DNA from: Oreocharis arfaki
Lineage: Eukaryota > Chordata > Aves > Passeriformes > Paramythiidae
Length of the DNA: 64,000 nucleotides
Reading direction: 5' to 3'
Assembly (NCBI GenBank): GCA_013398015.1
Contig: VZRR01013400.1
Location: 752,333 to 816,332 of the forward strand
Position numbers and translations under genes: made by a program. Shown piece by piece: positions 63,339 through 64,000 of this stretch. The notes below the pieces were generated by a model that worked only from the letters and a program-made list of their open reading frames with translations, was not told the origin of the DNA and did not search any database. The number at the start of each line of letters is the position of its first letter. The stretch's first letter is position 1.

Positions 63339-64000
63339 GAGGCACAAAAGTCTCAGTAAACTGTCACCTCTGTCCAAAAAGACATGATGTTTCAATCCTA
63401 ATAAAAATCTTTTCTAGAGTGGAAGGATAACTTTTAAAGAAGATGCATTGGGAAAATACTGGAAACAAATAGATGTCAATTTTATGTATCAAAAGCCAAA
63501 TCATGGTAGGACGCACAAGTGAATCTAAATAAGGATTCTGTTTCGGCATATTTAAAGTTAATTAAACCTATGATTTCTTGAAAAAGTCAAACTTTTCTCT
63601 CCTCTCTCTGTACTGAGTTTAAATGCTAATTTGATAAATATCAATCTGCAGAAAAAGCTATAGGAGAGTGTCATGATGAGTAATCTCACATTTTCTCTAA
63701 CAGTTCATTTATCATTCAGGTGAGTTTAATTAAAGCCAAATGACAATTTCAGTAAAAGAAATAACATGCGTGAATATTTCTAAGTTGGGAAATGCTTTAA
63801 GTACCATAGTAAATCTTTCTCTCTAGTGATTCTCAAAGTCTGTTGCATGTTTTCTCTCCCTCTTTTGTATTTGTGATTTTATTGGAGATTTTTCTCTGCC
63901 CCAAATGTGTACTTAGGTTAGAGAGGACACTGTCTGGGACACAGAAACCAAACTCACTCTTAAAGAGATTTCACTCTTTTTTTCTTTGTTGCAGTGTACA
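63339..64000. other. Non-coding end of window
   Basis: AT-rich unique DNA. Short open frames spill over from the LTR. Nothing recognisable; the window ends inside this stretch. Confidence 0.55.

Noticed and set aside
62716..63430. 155- and 113-codon plus-strand frames
   Set aside because: They run antisense through the reversed LTR copy and have no recognisable domain.
1..64000. CRISPR arrays, operons, prophage or other prokaryotic systems
   Set aside because: No regularly spaced repeats, no dense same-strand coding and no ribosome-binding-site pattern; the CR1 and LTR fossils show vertebrate nuclear DNA.

Overview
This window reads as non-coding nuclear DNA from a bird, most likely a songbird (passerine). 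The assignment rests on its transposon fossils. There are several CR1 LINE fragments, including 3' ends with the avian terminal sequence. There are two copies, in opposite orientation, of an endogenous-retrovirus LTR family that I recognise from memory as typical of passerines. There is also one older LTR of the avian ERVL type. Background DNA is AT-rich, stop codons are frequent in all six frames, and nearly all open frames are under 120 codons. I found no bacterial, viral or organellar gene and no confident protein-coding exon. The likeliest setting is a gene desert or a long intron.

Layout. 1-9.7 kb: AT-rich unique DNA with two short hairpins, one unusually long minus-strand open frame and an A/C-rich tract. 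9.72-10.02 kb: a 241-bp assembly gap flanked by poly-C. 10.18-10.49 kb: a CR1 3' end on the minus strand. 10.5-25.2 kb: unique DNA with two weak exon-like patterns, small tandem repeats and an 11-bp inverted repeat. 25.2-26.3 kb: a GC-rich solo LTR with a 5-bp target-site duplication. 31.1 kb and 40.6-41.1 kb: CR1 reverse-transcriptase fragments broken by frameshifts and substitutions. 42.15-42.58 kb: a 214-bp block present twice, apparently identical, with a single undetermined base between the copies; an assembly artefact is likely. 47.1 kb: a short CR1 3' end. 56.2-56.6 kb: an ERVL-type LTR. 58.6-58.9 kb: an old CR1 3' end in which a (GAT)10 microsatellite seems to have arisen. 62.6-63.3 kb: the second copy of the solo-LTR family, reversed and shorter.

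No gene system or operon is present, and I see no undescribed biological system that I could defend. The most useful observations concern sequence quality (the gap and the duplicated block) and transposon history (two length variants of one LTR family, a microsatellite growing from a CR1 end, and a solo LTR with intact target-site duplication). Family names come from remembered consensus patterns, not from a database search.
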